A stretch of 32,087 bases of DNA from Spirochaetales bacterium (lineage in GTDB: Bacteria; Spirochaetota; Spirochaetia; SZUA-6; JAFGRV01). The position numbers were made by a program, and so were the translations under genes. This document shows, one piece after another, positions 23,044 through 31,019 of the stretch. The notes under the pieces were generated by a model, which did no database searches, was not told the DNA's origin, and saw only the letters and a list, made by a program, of their open reading frames with translations. How positions within the stretch are numbered: position 1 is the first letter of the stretch; the number at the start of each line of letters is the position of its first letter. The stretch spans positions 1-32,087 of the forward strand of contig JAFGKU010000175.1 of NCBI GenBank assembly GCA_016928415.1. The letters are read 5' to 3'.

Positions 23044-23064
23044 ATCCGGATTAAAGTTCCGGAT
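23044..23064. terminator. Small hairpin between the Cys protein and the kinase fusion
   Basis: ATCCGGA and TCCGGAT form a perfect 7-base inverted repeat with a 7-base loop. It may end the upstream transcript or act as an operator; no good T run follows. Confidence 0.35.
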
Positions 23065-23074
23065 AACCTTATTC

Positions 23075-23104
23075 TTGACCGAAAGAGTATTTTGATTGTA
23101 AAAT
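23075..23104 (+). promoter_or_regulatory. Promoter of the kinase-flavoprotein gene, probably leaderless
   Basis: TTGACC (23075-23080) and TAAAAT (23099-23104) are 18 bases apart. The ATG starts six bases after the -10 and there is no Shine-Dalgarno. An in-frame TAA at 23099-23101 excludes a longer protein. Confidence 0.55.
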
Positions 23105-23110
23105 CCTCCA

Positions 23111-25492
23111 ATGGATAAAAAAGGAAAACAGGAAATCCTGAAATTCCTGTCCCACCAGCTTAAGTCCCCGATAAATACCATTGAAACACTTCTCCATGTA
23201 ATATCAGAAAACTACAGTGAAACAAAGGACAGTAAAACCTGGCTTTTCATTCAAAAGGCCATTCACAAGGCAAAAGAAGCGAGGGACCTCATCACCGAAT
23301 TGACGAATTATGAGAAGTTCAAGGTGATGGGCGGTAATGCCGACGAGGAGCTTGAATTAACCATCCTTCTGGAATCGATCGTCAATCAATTCCACGGGGC
23401 AACCACTGAAAAGAACATAAACCTGGTATTCAACGTGAACGTTGAGGCCGATCTGTTCATGAAGGGAAACCGGGCGAGCCTGGAGGAAGCCTTCAAGAAC
23501 CTGGTTGATAATGCCATAAAATACTCGCGGGAAAAAGGGACCGTGACCATCAAGGTTGAAGCCAATATCAAGAAAAAAAGCGTTACGATCGCCATTAAGG
23601 ACAAGGGAATCGGCATCGAGAAGGAAGAGATTGACAAAATTTTTGAACCTTTTTACCGTTCGCCGAAAAGGAAGTCAAGTACGACCGGTTTCGGCCTTGG
23701 CCTGCCGATCGTGAAAAGCATCATAGAATACTACCAGGGGAAGATCAGGGTGGAATCCAGAATGGGGGAAGGAAGCACCTTCATTGTACAGCTGCCCCTG
23801 TCCCATGCGGAGCGAAGAGCAAAAGAAAAAAAATTAAAGAAAAGGGTCGTCATCATTGGCGGTGTAACGGCCGGTCCGAAGGCCGCTGCCAGGCTTCGCC
23901 GGCTGGACGAGGAAATTGAAATCCTCATCATAGAGAAAAGCGAATTTTTATCCTACGCCGGTTGCGGGCTTCCTTCATATATAAGCGGGCGTGTTAACTC
24001 ACCGAAAGCGCTCATGTCCACCGCGGATAACACGCTGCGAGATGTCTATTTTTTTGAAGCCATCAAAAACATTAAAATCATGAACAGAACGGAAGCAACT
24101 AAAATAAACAGGGAAGCCAAAACGGTTGAGGTGAAGGATCTGGATACGGGAAGGATCAGCATGGTTTTGTATGATATTTTAGTCCTGGCAACCGGCGCAG
24201 AATCCATTGTACCGTCTATTCATGGCATTCATAACGGGGGTATTTATTCGCTTTATAAAATAGAGGATGCTGAAAATATAAAAAAGGTTTTTGCGTCTAC
24301 TCCCGCCTGCGATGTTTATATTATCGGTGGCGGTTTGATCGGCGTGGAAACGGCGGAATCCCTCATGTCCATCGGGGCAAGGGTGACGATCCTGGAAAAG
24401 GATGCGCATATTCTCAAGCTCTTTGATACCGATATTGCCGAAAAAATAGAACATGAACTGAGCAAGAGGGGCGTAAAAATAATAACCGGCATAAACATTA
24501 AAAAGATCACGTCAAATAACGAACGGCATACAATAAAGACGGATTTGGGCGATTTCAGCGCAGACCTTATCATTTTATCCACCGGGGTCAAACCCAATTC
24601 CCGCCTCGGCGTGAAAGCGGGACTGGAAATAGGCAAAATGGGGGGTATTCGCGTTGATGAATACCTGAAGACATCGGATGAGAATATTTACGCGATCGGT
24701 GACTGCGCTGAAAGCAAAAATCTCCTGACCGGGAAGTACGCCTACCTCCCGCTGGGTTCCATTTCAACCAAGATGGGACGGATAGCGGCGGATAATATTT
24801 TCGGCACCCCCGTTATTTTTCCCGGGAATATAGGGACCACGATGTTCAAGATATTCGACGTTTCAGTCGGCCGGACCGGCCTGGAACTGGAGACGGCCCG
24901 GGAGGCGGGGTATGACCCTGAGACGGTGATCGTGGCCGGTCTTGACAGGTCCCATTACTATCCCGATGCCGGATTTATGGTGCTGAAACTGATGGCCGAC
25001 AAAAAAAGTCAGATCCTCCTCGGTGCCCAGGGTTACGGCCGGGGTGAATTAATTTTGAGGATTGAGGTTCTTGCCTGTGCCATTGCCAACCATATGACGC
25101 TGGAATCGATATTCAAACTCGACCTTGGGTACTACCCCGCGTTCAACAATCCCATAGATATACTCCAGACGGGATGTAATTTTCTTAAAGGTAAAATAGA
25201 GGGATGCTGCAGGACCATATCACCCCGGGAAATGGACCGCGAAAAGGACCGGTATACAATCATTAATTTAAGCCCCGTTGCGGAGCATGAGATCAACTCC
25301 ATCCCGGACAGCGTGAATATACCCCTTGAAAACCTGAGAATTGAATCATTGCCGTTTGAAAAAAACAGGCCCATCGTGCTTTATTCCCGCACTTCTTCAC
25401 GCGCCTATGAAGCGTACAGGTACCTGGCCCATAACGGGTTTACCAATCTGAGAATCCTGGAAGGCGGGCTCATTTTCTACGGAACGATTTGA
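23111..25492 (+). CDS. Histidine kinase fused to CoA-disulfide-reductase-like flavoprotein and Cys-less rhodanese
   Basis: This is a 793-residue soluble protein in three parts. Residues 1-232 are a sensor-kinase core without a sensor domain: phospho-acceptor H15 in LSHQLKSP, N134 in NLVDNAIKYS, DKGIGIE at 164-170 and GFGLGLPI at 193-200. Residues 245-690 are a pyridine-nucleotide-disulfide reductase of the CoA disulfide reductase/NADH oxidase group: FAD site VVIIGGVTAGPKAAARLRR, redox C285 in YAGCGLPSY, NAD site VYIIGGGLIGVETAESL, and YAIGDCAES. Residues 700-793 are a rhodanese fold in which the catalytic Cys position is S759 (LYSRTSSRAY). CoADR-rhodanese fusions are known; the kinase in front is unusual. 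Kinase activity gated by FAD, NAD(P)H or CoA-thiol state is inference. No response regulator gene is adjacent. Confidence 0.93.
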   Translation: MDKKGKQEILKFLSHQLKSPINTIETLLHVISENYSETKDSKTWLFIQKAIHKAKEARDLITELTNYEKFKVMGGNADEELELTILLESIVNQFHGATTEKNINLVFNVNVEADLFMKGNRASLEEAFKNLVDNAIKYSREKGTVTIKVEANIKKKSVTIAIKDKGIGIEKEEIDKIFEPFYRSPKRKSSTTGFGLGLPIVKSIIEYYQGKIRVESRMGEGSTFIVQLPLSHAERRAKEKKLKKRVVIIGGVTAGPKAAARLRRLDEEIEILIIEKSEFLSYAGCGLPSYISGRVNSPKALMSTADNTLRDVYFFEAIKNIKIMNRTEATKINREAKTVEVKDLDTGRISMVLYDILVLATGAESIVPSIHGIHNGGIYSLYKIEDAENIKKVFASTPACDVYIIGGGLIGVETAESLMSIGARVTILEKDAHILKLFDTDIAEKIEHELSKRGVKIITGINIKKITSNNERHTIKTDLGDFSADLIILSTGVKPNSRLGVKAGLEIGKMGGIRVDEYLKTSDENIYAIGDCAESKNLLTGKYAYLPLGSISTKMGRIAADNIFGTPVIFPGNIGTTMFKIFDVSVGRTGLELETAREAGYDPETVIVAGLDRSHYYPDAGFMVLKLMADKKSQILLGAQGYGRGELILRIEVLACAIANHMTLESIFKLDLGYYPAFNNPIDILQTGCNFLKGKIEGCCRTISPREMDREKDRYTIINLSPVAEHEINSIPDSVNIPLENLRIESLPFEKNRPIVLYSRTSSRAYEAYRYLAHNGFTNLRILEGGLIFYGTI

Positions 25493-25501
25493 AATAAACC
25501 C

Positions 25502-26209
25502 ATGGAAATTTATGCCATAAGTATTAAAACACACATTGATGACCGTCAATTCCGGGAACTCGCCGGTTTTCTTGACGCCCGTACCAGGGAGCGCCTTGAC
25601 CGGTTCTACAAGAGGGAAGACGCCCTGCGTTCGCTGTACGGTGAAATTCTTGTCCGCTACCAGTTATCCTGTAAATTGAAAGTACCCGTAAAGGACCTGA
25701 CCATAGAGAAGTCGGATTACGGGAAGCCGTTTCTTGCCCATTATCCCGATACCCATTTCAACATGTCGCATTCCGGCGACTGGGCCTGTTGTGCTATTGA
25801 CGACAATGAAATAGGTATAGACGTGGAAACAATAAAACCGATTGACCTGTACATAGCCGACCGGTTCTTTTCACAAAAAGAGGTAGCCTGCCTCCACGAC
25901 CTCCCTGATGACCAGAGGCAGGATCGTTTTTTCGATATATGGACCCTGAAGGAAAGCTATATCAAGGCCGTCGGCAGGGGATTGTCCGTTCCCCTCTGTA
26001 ATTTTTCCATACTTTTCAATGGTAACACCATCGGCATGGAATCGGACAAGGAACCGGCATGTTATTTTTTCAGGCAATATGACCTTGAACCGGGCTATAA
26101 ACTCGCCGTCTGTGCCGGGCACGACGGATTTCCCGTGAACTTAAGGATAGAAACGATTGATGACCTGTACAACCGGCTGTGCGATGCGGGCCGGGGGCTT
26201 TCTCCATGA
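25502..26209 (+). CDS. 4'-phosphopantetheinyl transferase, Sfp type
   Basis: This 235-residue protein has the two Sfp-type motifs: FNMSHSGDW with H90 and IGIDVE with the Mg ligands D107 and E109, then WTLKESYIKAVGRGLS with W147, E151 and K155. It transfers phosphopantetheine from CoA to carrier proteins. Its length is that of Sfp-type enzymes, which usually serve NRPS/PKS, though they can serve the fatty-acid carrier; no carrier protein gene is in the window. It starts nine bases after the kinase-CoADR fusion, another CoA-related protein, so both may be in one transcript. The zinc-ribbon gene overlaps its stop (ATGA). Confidence 0.93.
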   Translation: MEIYAISIKTHIDDRQFRELAGFLDARTRERLDRFYKREDALRSLYGEILVRYQLSCKLKVPVKDLTIEKSDYGKPFLAHYPDTHFNMSHSGDWACCAIDDNEIGIDVETIKPIDLYIADRFFSQKEVACLHDLPDDQRQDRFFDIWTLKESYIKAVGRGLSVPLCNFSILFNGNTIGMESDKEPACYFFRQYDLEPGYKLAVCAGHDGFPVNLRIETIDDLYNRLCDAGRGLSP

Positions 26210-26370
26210 AAGTAATTGACTGCCCGTTCTGCGGCAGGCCCTACCTTCAACACGTTTCGCGGGAAAAAGGGGAATACCGGCTGAAATGCGACGCGTGCCA
26301 CAGGATGTTCCTGCTGATCGTGAAATCATACCTTGGGATCATTAAGCGGTATGAGGTCTTTATTCTCTAA
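26206..26370 (+). CDS. Small zinc-ribbon protein
   Basis: This 54-residue protein has two knuckles, CPFCG (C6, C9) and CDACH (C28, C31), so it should bind one Zn. The ATG overlaps the stop of the phosphopantetheinyl transferase gene (ATGA), which sets the start and implies coupling. The C-terminal part (RMFLLIVKSYLGIIKRYEVFIL) is hydrophobic/basic. Function unknown. Confidence 0.65.
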   Translation: MKVIDCPFCGRPYLQHVSREKGEYRLKCDACHRMFLLIVKSYLGIIKRYEVFIL

Positions 26371-26399
26371 CCCGTTTTGAGTATACTTAATAAGGTAGT

Positions 26400-27449
26400 A
26401 TGAATAAATTTTTATTTTCGTCATTGATTGCTGTTTTATTCCTTTCCGCGTTTACAGGCTGTTATTACATAAATGAAGGCACACAGCTTTTCTCCATCTA
26501 TGGACAGGCACAGGAGATTGACAAGCTGCTGGAATCCGGGGACCTTTCCAAAGAGGAGAAAGAGCTCCTTCTCCTGGTCAAGGAAATTAAACACTTTGCC
26601 GTTAAGAAACTCGGGCTAAAGGAGAACAGAAATTACACCACATATGTAAAGATTGATAAAGACTACCTTGCCGATGTCGTTTCCGCCTGTGCCAGTGATT
26701 CGTTTACCCAGTATAACTGGTTTTACCTTTTCATGGGTGACATGCCTTATATGGGTTTTTTCAAAAAGGAAGATGCCGTTGCCGAGGTGAATCGCCTGAA
26801 AAACGAGGGTTATGATGTTTTTGCCAGGGAAGTAGACGCCTTCAGCACCCTCGGCGTTTTTTCAGATCCCATTTTCAGCTACATGAAGGATTACTCGTTG
26901 TTCTCGATTGCCAGCATGCTGATTCACGAACAAACCCACGCAACCCTGTTCCTGAACCAGTACGTGAATTTCAACGAGAACCTGGCCAGTTTTACAGGCG
27001 ACCAGGGAGCCCTGATATTCATCGAGGACAAGTACGGTGCAGAGAGTGAAGAATACAGGAAGAGTGTTGCAGAGATGGAAGATTTCGAAGTGTTTACCCG
27101 GCTTTTAAAGGAACTGTATGAAGAACTCGATGTTGTCTATAAATCCGGTATTACCAAGGAAGAGAAATTGAAGGAAAAAAAACGTATTATTGAAGACTGG
27201 AAAAAATCATACAAGGAAAGGTTCAGCGAAAATTTCAAAACACAACGTTATGAACGGATACCGGAAATGCCGATCAATAATGCCCTGCTTTGCACAATAA
27301 TGAATTATACAGACAACAGCAAGGTGTTTTATGACCTCTATCACACCCAGGGCGACGACCTGATAAAAACTTTCGCCATAATAAAAGACCTTGCCTCGCA
27401 AGGCACGGACCCCATTCCCCTCATGAAAGAGTATATTGCACGCCAATGA
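26400..27449 (+). CDS. Predicted zinc aminopeptidase lipoprotein (PF10023 type)
   Basis: This 349-residue protein has a lipoprotein signal with lipobox FTGC (C21). The zinc site is H176-E177-x-x-H180 in LIHEQTHATLF, with the third ligand E193 in NENLASFTGD, the arrangement of the DUF2265/PF10023 predicted aminopeptidases. Length and the FKKEDAVAEVNRLKNEGYDVF segment agree. It would be periplasmic and membrane-anchored; the natural substrate is unknown. A TATACT at 26382-26387 may give it its own short-leader promoter. Its stop overlaps the next gene (ATGA). Confidence 0.85.
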   Translation: MNKFLFSSLIAVLFLSAFTGCYYINEGTQLFSIYGQAQEIDKLLESGDLSKEEKELLLLVKEIKHFAVKKLGLKENRNYTTYVKIDKDYLADVVSACASDSFTQYNWFYLFMGDMPYMGFFKKEDAVAEVNRLKNEGYDVFAREVDAFSTLGVFSDPIFSYMKDYSLFSIASMLIHEQTHATLFLNQYVNFNENLASFTGDQGALIFIEDKYGAESEEYRKSVAEMEDFEVFTRLLKELYEELDVVYKSGITKEEKLKEKKRIIEDWKKSYKERFSENFKTQRYERIPEMPINNALLCTIMNYTDNSKVFYDLYHTQGDDLIKTFAIIKDLASQGTDPIPLMKEYIARQ

Positions 27450-28114
27450 GCCAGATACCCGCAACTGCCATTCTATTGACCTTTCTCGGTACCGCCTCCT
27501 TTTTGATTCAGCAGGGGGATACCCGCATCCTCATGGACCCCGGTGATTTTTTAACCAACCGGTTTACCAGGGAAAAGGCGGAATCCCTGAAAGGAATAGA
27601 CCTGATTCTCGTTACCCATACCGATTTTGACCACATTAACAGGCTGGCCTTCATTCCCGATGCCCGGTCCATTCCGGTTTTCGGCCCCTGCAGCATCAAG
27701 GACGCCCTGCCCGGTTACCATTGTTTCACGGACAAGGAATACGTTATCGGCGATATAAAGATCACGAAGTTCAGGTCCATACACGGAATACGCCATGACG
27801 TGATACACACGGGTTTCATCATCGATATGGGATCAAAGCTGCTTTACAACATGGGCGACGGGTACAGGCTGGAAGAAGTGGTGAAGGCAGGCCCCGATTT
27901 TCTGTTTCTCACCTTGAGCGGCATGGAAGCCAACATTGAAAACGGGCTCAAGAACGTGGATATCCTGCAACCAAAGACCGTGATACCCATGCATTGGGAA
28001 ACCCTGTTCCGGTGCGACGGTAAACCAAGGAAATTTGAAAAGAAGTTAAAGGAACAATTCCCGTCAATCAAATGCATTATACCGCCGTACGATAAAACCA
28101 TCGTCCTTCAATGA
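27446..28114 (+). CDS. Metallo-beta-lactamase-fold hydrolase with an altered metal motif
   Basis: This 222-residue MBL-fold protein resembles UlaG-like/YycJ-like members: FLGTASFLIQ opening, DPGDF, metal motif at 58-63, H113, MGDGY with D138, and MHWET with H183. The usual HxHxDH reads H58-T-D60-F-D62-H63 (THTDFDH), with Asp in place of the second His, so the metal site differs from the standard one. There is no signal peptide, so it is cytoplasmic. It is coupled to the aminopeptidase gene by a four-base overlap, and its stop is only five bases from the convergent nucleosidase gene. Confidence 0.85.
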   Translation: MSQIPATAILLTFLGTASFLIQQGDTRILMDPGDFLTNRFTREKAESLKGIDLILVTHTDFDHINRLAFIPDARSIPVFGPCSIKDALPGYHCFTDKEYVIGDIKITKFRSIHGIRHDVIHTGFIIDMGSKLLYNMGDGYRLEEVVKAGPDFLFLTLSGMEANIENGLKNVDILQPKTVIPMHWETLFRCDGKPRKFEKKLKEQFPSIKCIIPPYDKTIVLQ

Positions 28115-28119
28115 CTAGG

Positions 28120-28905
28120 TCAATCATAAAACGGTACCTTCCGGACGTATTGCGTCATGTTTCCTGTTATTGAATGATCAAGAGAATTGAATAATTCCAG
28201 AAACCGTGCAAACCAGCCGCCTTCCATCAACCGCAGCAGAAAAGTGTAAAGGGCCCTGCCCTGCGGAAGAACATTGACAAGGAAGGCAACTACGGCCCCT
28301 GCATCAGCCATATCCGTAACAATCCGGAAACTCAGTACCGGTACCGATTTAAGCAGAGCAGAGATAAACACACCCGCCGTTTCCCAGTCGCAGGCACACG
28401 CTTTCAGCTTTTCGGCCAGGTTCTTACGGGTAGAAGCATCTTTAATCACAAACTCACCGCTTGCCATGTTCCCGGGCAGCAGCTTGCACTTTCCATATTT
28501 ACCGGCCTGTTCCTCAAGCTGGCGCCGCGCCTTGCTATCCAACAGCATGAATGCCGAAGGAAGCCGCATCCACTTTTTATAGCGAACCGGGAAACCCGTA
28601 CCTGCCATGTCGTACTCAATGCAGTCCAGGCAGCAGACTATATCCCCCACTTTCAGGTTATCGCGTAATGCGCCGCAGCATCCCGTATCAATAACCATAT
28701 CCGGTTTTTCACTTGAAACGGTAAAAGCCGTTGCCGCCGCGGCCCGTGCCTTGCCCACACCTGATTGAACAACGACCACTTCCGTGTTCCCAATGACGCA
28801 CCTGCCTTCATTCAGCCCGCAGCCGTTCCTGTACACCTTGAAAGGGAATGATTTTTCTGCTGCCGAGAATTCCTGCTTAAGTGCGGTTATTATAACTATT
28901 TTCAT
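28120..28905 (-). CDS. MTA/SAH nucleosidase-like phosphorylase-superfamily protein
   Basis: This 261-residue protein of the PNP/UDP phosphorylase superfamily resembles methylthioadenosine/S-adenosylhomocysteine nucleosidase. Residues aligned with the E. coli active site are present: E12 (ALKQE), E175 in DWETAG (usual DMEGA) and D198 in RIVTDMAD, plus ASGEF at 148-152. The W for M change and a C-terminal extension of about 30 residues mean that futalosine hydrolase or a hopanoid-type nucleosidase (HpnG-like) is possible. It is downstream of the isopropylmalate-synthase-family gene by eight bases, so the two are co-transcribed. Confidence 0.8.
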   Translation of the reverse strand: MKIVIITALKQEFSAAEKSFPFKVYRNGCGLNEGRCVIGNTEVVVVQSGVGKARAAAATAFTVSSEKPDMVIDTGCCGALRDNLKVGDIVCCLDCIEYDMAGTGFPVRYKKWMRLPSAFMLLDSKARRQLEEQAGKYGKCKLLPGNMASGEFVIKDASTRKNLAEKLKACACDWETAGVFISALLKSVPVLSFRIVTDMADAGAVVAFLVNVLPQGRALYTFLLRLMEGGWFARFLELFNSLDHSITGNMTQYVRKVPFYD

Positions 28906-28913
28906 CCAGGGGA

Positions 28914-30449
28914 TCAGGACTTATAGCCCGTGATAACGAGATTGACCATTTTTTCCGTGGCCTTGATGGCGGCTATGGTCTGGTCCGTATCTATTCCCAC
29001 GGTGGAAAAGAGGCCTTTTTCTCCCTTCCAGTCAATAAACGTTTCCACAATGGCGCCCGTCTGGCCGCCGGGCGGGATCCTGGGCCTGTAATCCGCCAGT
29101 TCAGGAAGCTTGATGTTTTTTTTACCTAGGCATTTGTTCAATGCATTCATAATGGCGTCGTACCCGCCGTCACCCATTGCCGTTTCTTCGAAAATTTCAT
29201 CGTTCAAGTGAATCTTAACGTAACCGATCCGGGCCCCGTTCATGCTGACATCCGCCTTGACTTCCAGGAAAGTAAACGGCAGCTTGCCCGCCCCTTCCTT
29301 GGTTTCCGTAAGGCTCATTACCAGAAGATACAGGTCTTCCTGGGTGACAACCTTGCCCAGCCCGCCCAGTTCGCGGATTTTTTTTGTAACCGCATCGATA
29401 ATTTCCGGGCTGACCTTTTCCATGCCCATTTCCAGTAAATTCATTTCTATGGTGGATTTGCCCGACTGCTTGCCAAGCCCGTAACTCATTTTTTTACCCA
29501 TCAACTCCGCCGCGATGCTTTTATACACCGAACCCATTTTGTCTCCATGGGCGTGAATGCCTGCCGTGTGTATGATGGCATTCTCCCCGATAAACGGTTC
29601 ATGAGGCTGCAGCCTGATACGTGAGGTATGTTCAATAATCTGCTTGAGCTTGAAAAACTGCGTCATGTCTATTCCAAGATCCATGTCCAGGCAGAGCTTG
29701 GCATCCGCCACGATTTCATAAAGCGACGCGTTCCCCGCCCTTTCACCCAGCCTGTTCAGCGTTACATGTATACCGTGAACTCCGGCCTTGATGGCCGCGA
29801 TGGAATTAGCCGTGGACATACCGAGATCGTTGTGGGCATGAAAGTCGAAATGGATACCGGGGAATTCCCCGATCCTCCTGCTCACGAAAGATTCCACTTC
29901 CCAGAAATTCAAAATACCAAGAGTGTCCGGCAGCATTATCCGCTTGATATTCAATCCCGTAAGCATCTTTATTATGTCATCTACATACCCGGGAGAATAC
30001 TTTTCCCCGTTTGACCAGTCTTCCAGATACACATTCACACCCAGCCCCTGTTCATTGGCATAGGCGATTGCTTTTTTTAAATCGTTGAAATGCCTTTCAG
30101 GCGTTTTGTTGAGTTGTTTACGGCAATGTTCCTCCGACCCCTTGGCCAGAAAATTGACCGTCCTGATTCCCAAAGATTTGATCCAGTTGACGCTTTTTTC
30201 ATTATCTACAAACCCCAGAATCTCCACCGCTTCCAGCCTGTTCATTTCCTTCGCAACCTTGCAAATGCGTTCTATGGCATCCCTGTCCTGCTCAACAGCA
30301 TGCGCCGAGGCAATTTCAATCCTGTGTACCCCTATTTTCAACAATTCATGGGCAATGAGCTCCTTCTGGGAGGGAGAAAAAGTGACATCCTTCATCTGCT
30401 CGCCATCCCGAAGAGTCGTGTCCATTATTTCACAGGTTACCTTGTTCAT
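28914..30449 (-). CDS. Isopropylmalate/citramalate synthase family enzyme with regulatory domain
   Basis: This is a 511-residue protein. A TIM-barrel catalytic domain (1-300) has DTTLRDGEQ at 10-18, YLEDWSNG at 141-148, metal-binding HAHND at 204-208 and GERAGN at 235-240. A linker follows, then a LeuA-dimer-type regulatory domain (about 385-511, MGDGGYDAIMNALNKCL, PPGGQTGAIVET). It condenses acetyl-CoA with a 2-keto acid. The closest recognised wording is that of Bacteroidetes/spirochaete alpha-isopropylmalate synthase homologues; whether it makes isopropylmalate, citramalate or homocitrate cannot be decided. No other leucine genes are nearby. AGGAAAAGG precedes the ATG. Confidence 0.9.
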   Translation of the reverse strand: MNKVTCEIMDTTLRDGEQMKDVTFSPSQKELIAHELLKIGVHRIEIASAHAVEQDRDAIERICKVAKEMNRLEAVEILGFVDNEKSVNWIKSLGIRTVNFLAKGSEEHCRKQLNKTPERHFNDLKKAIAYANEQGLGVNVYLEDWSNGEKYSPGYVDDIIKMLTGLNIKRIMLPDTLGILNFWEVESFVSRRIGEFPGIHFDFHAHNDLGMSTANSIAAIKAGVHGIHVTLNRLGERAGNASLYEIVADAKLCLDMDLGIDMTQFFKLKQIIEHTSRIRLQPHEPFIGENAIIHTAGIHAHGDKMGSVYKSIAAELMGKKMSYGLGKQSGKSTIEMNLLEMGMEKVSPEIIDAVTKKIRELGGLGKVVTQEDLYLLVMSLTETKEGAGKLPFTFLEVKADVSMNGARIGYVKIHLNDEIFEETAMGDGGYDAIMNALNKCLGKKNIKLPELADYRPRIPPGGQTGAIVETFIDWKGEKGLFSTVGIDTDQTIAAIKATEKMVNLVITGYKS

Positions 30450-30479
30450 TTCCTTTTCCTATTAAAAATTATCCATTAA

Positions 30480-30511
30480 AGCGTCCCTCCGGGCAGTTAC
30501 TGCGGCCGGGT
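30480..30511 (-). promoter_or_regulatory. GC-rich leader hairpin upstream of the isopropylmalate-synthase-family gene
   Basis: Near 30488-30511 the minus strand can fold CCGGC/GCCGG-type arms with an inner GCAG-TAA-CTGC stem. This falls in the mRNA leader predicted from the promoter at 30519-30548. Attenuation or mRNA stability are possible uses. No T-box consensus was seen. Confidence 0.35.
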
Positions 30512-30518
30512 AAGAAAG

Positions 30519-30548
30519 AGTATAAGAAAAAGGGGGGGTATCCGTCAA
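30519..30548 (-). promoter_or_regulatory. Promoter of the isopropylmalate-synthase-family operon, with a G7 tract in the spacer
   Basis: On the minus strand, TTGACG (30548-30543) is 18 bases from TATACT (30524-30519). The spacer contains seven consecutive C (G on plus, 30532-30538) followed by five T. The start of transcription would be near 30512. Confidence 0.6.
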
Positions 30549-31019
30549 GACTGACCAAAGGGTATATGGGTTGCCGCGTATGACAAAATCCCAGACTTTT
30601 TCATGCTGTTTTTCCCAATAAAACGTTGAAAATGACCCGAATTTGAAAATTCCAGCAGGCTGCAGGAGGTTTTTTTTAATGCTTAGAAATGACTGATTTC
30701 AGCCATTTGACCGTATTTTTGTCCATTAAAAAAGAACCATTTTAAATGTAAAAAATTAGCAAATTTGGCATGAATTTTATTCTGAAAAAGGGATAAAACA
30801 TGATAAATTCTGATTGCACAGCGGTTATGTTTGATGTACAATATATTCCGACATAAGTGACCGGGCAGCATGTTCCGGCTGTGCCTTGGCCCAATTTATC
30901 CGTAACCCCGCGTTTCCTATTTTTCCGGATTTTATTAATAAATATTTAAAAATAAAAACATTACAAAATACAGCCTCAACTACACGATACTGACCAGATT
31001 GCCGTTTATCCGAAATTCG
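30549..31019. other. Gene-free stretch beside the recombinase
   Basis: No convincing gene is present. It holds an orphan plus-strand terminator (30651-30677), a small GAAAT/ATTTC hairpin just after it, and a 62-codon minus-strand open frame (30683-30871) without ribosome site that I do not call. Base composition turns A+T-rich towards the recombinase. Confidence 0.5.
30651..30677 (+). terminator. Orphan plus-strand terminator
   Basis: The stem TCCaGCA/TGCaGGA (7 positions with one mismatch, loop GGC) is followed by GG and eight T. No plus-strand gene lies upstream for more than 2 kb; the preceding genes are on the minus strand. Confidence 0.5.

Noticed and set aside
30450..30548. T-box riboswitch controlling the isopropylmalate-synthase-family gene
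   Set aside because: No T-box consensus (TGGNACCGCG) or specifier-loop pattern in the leader; only a GC-rich hairpin is seen.
30683..30871. 62-codon minus-strand open frame beside the recombinase
   Set aside because: No ribosome site, no recognised domain, and composition like the surrounding non-coding DNA.
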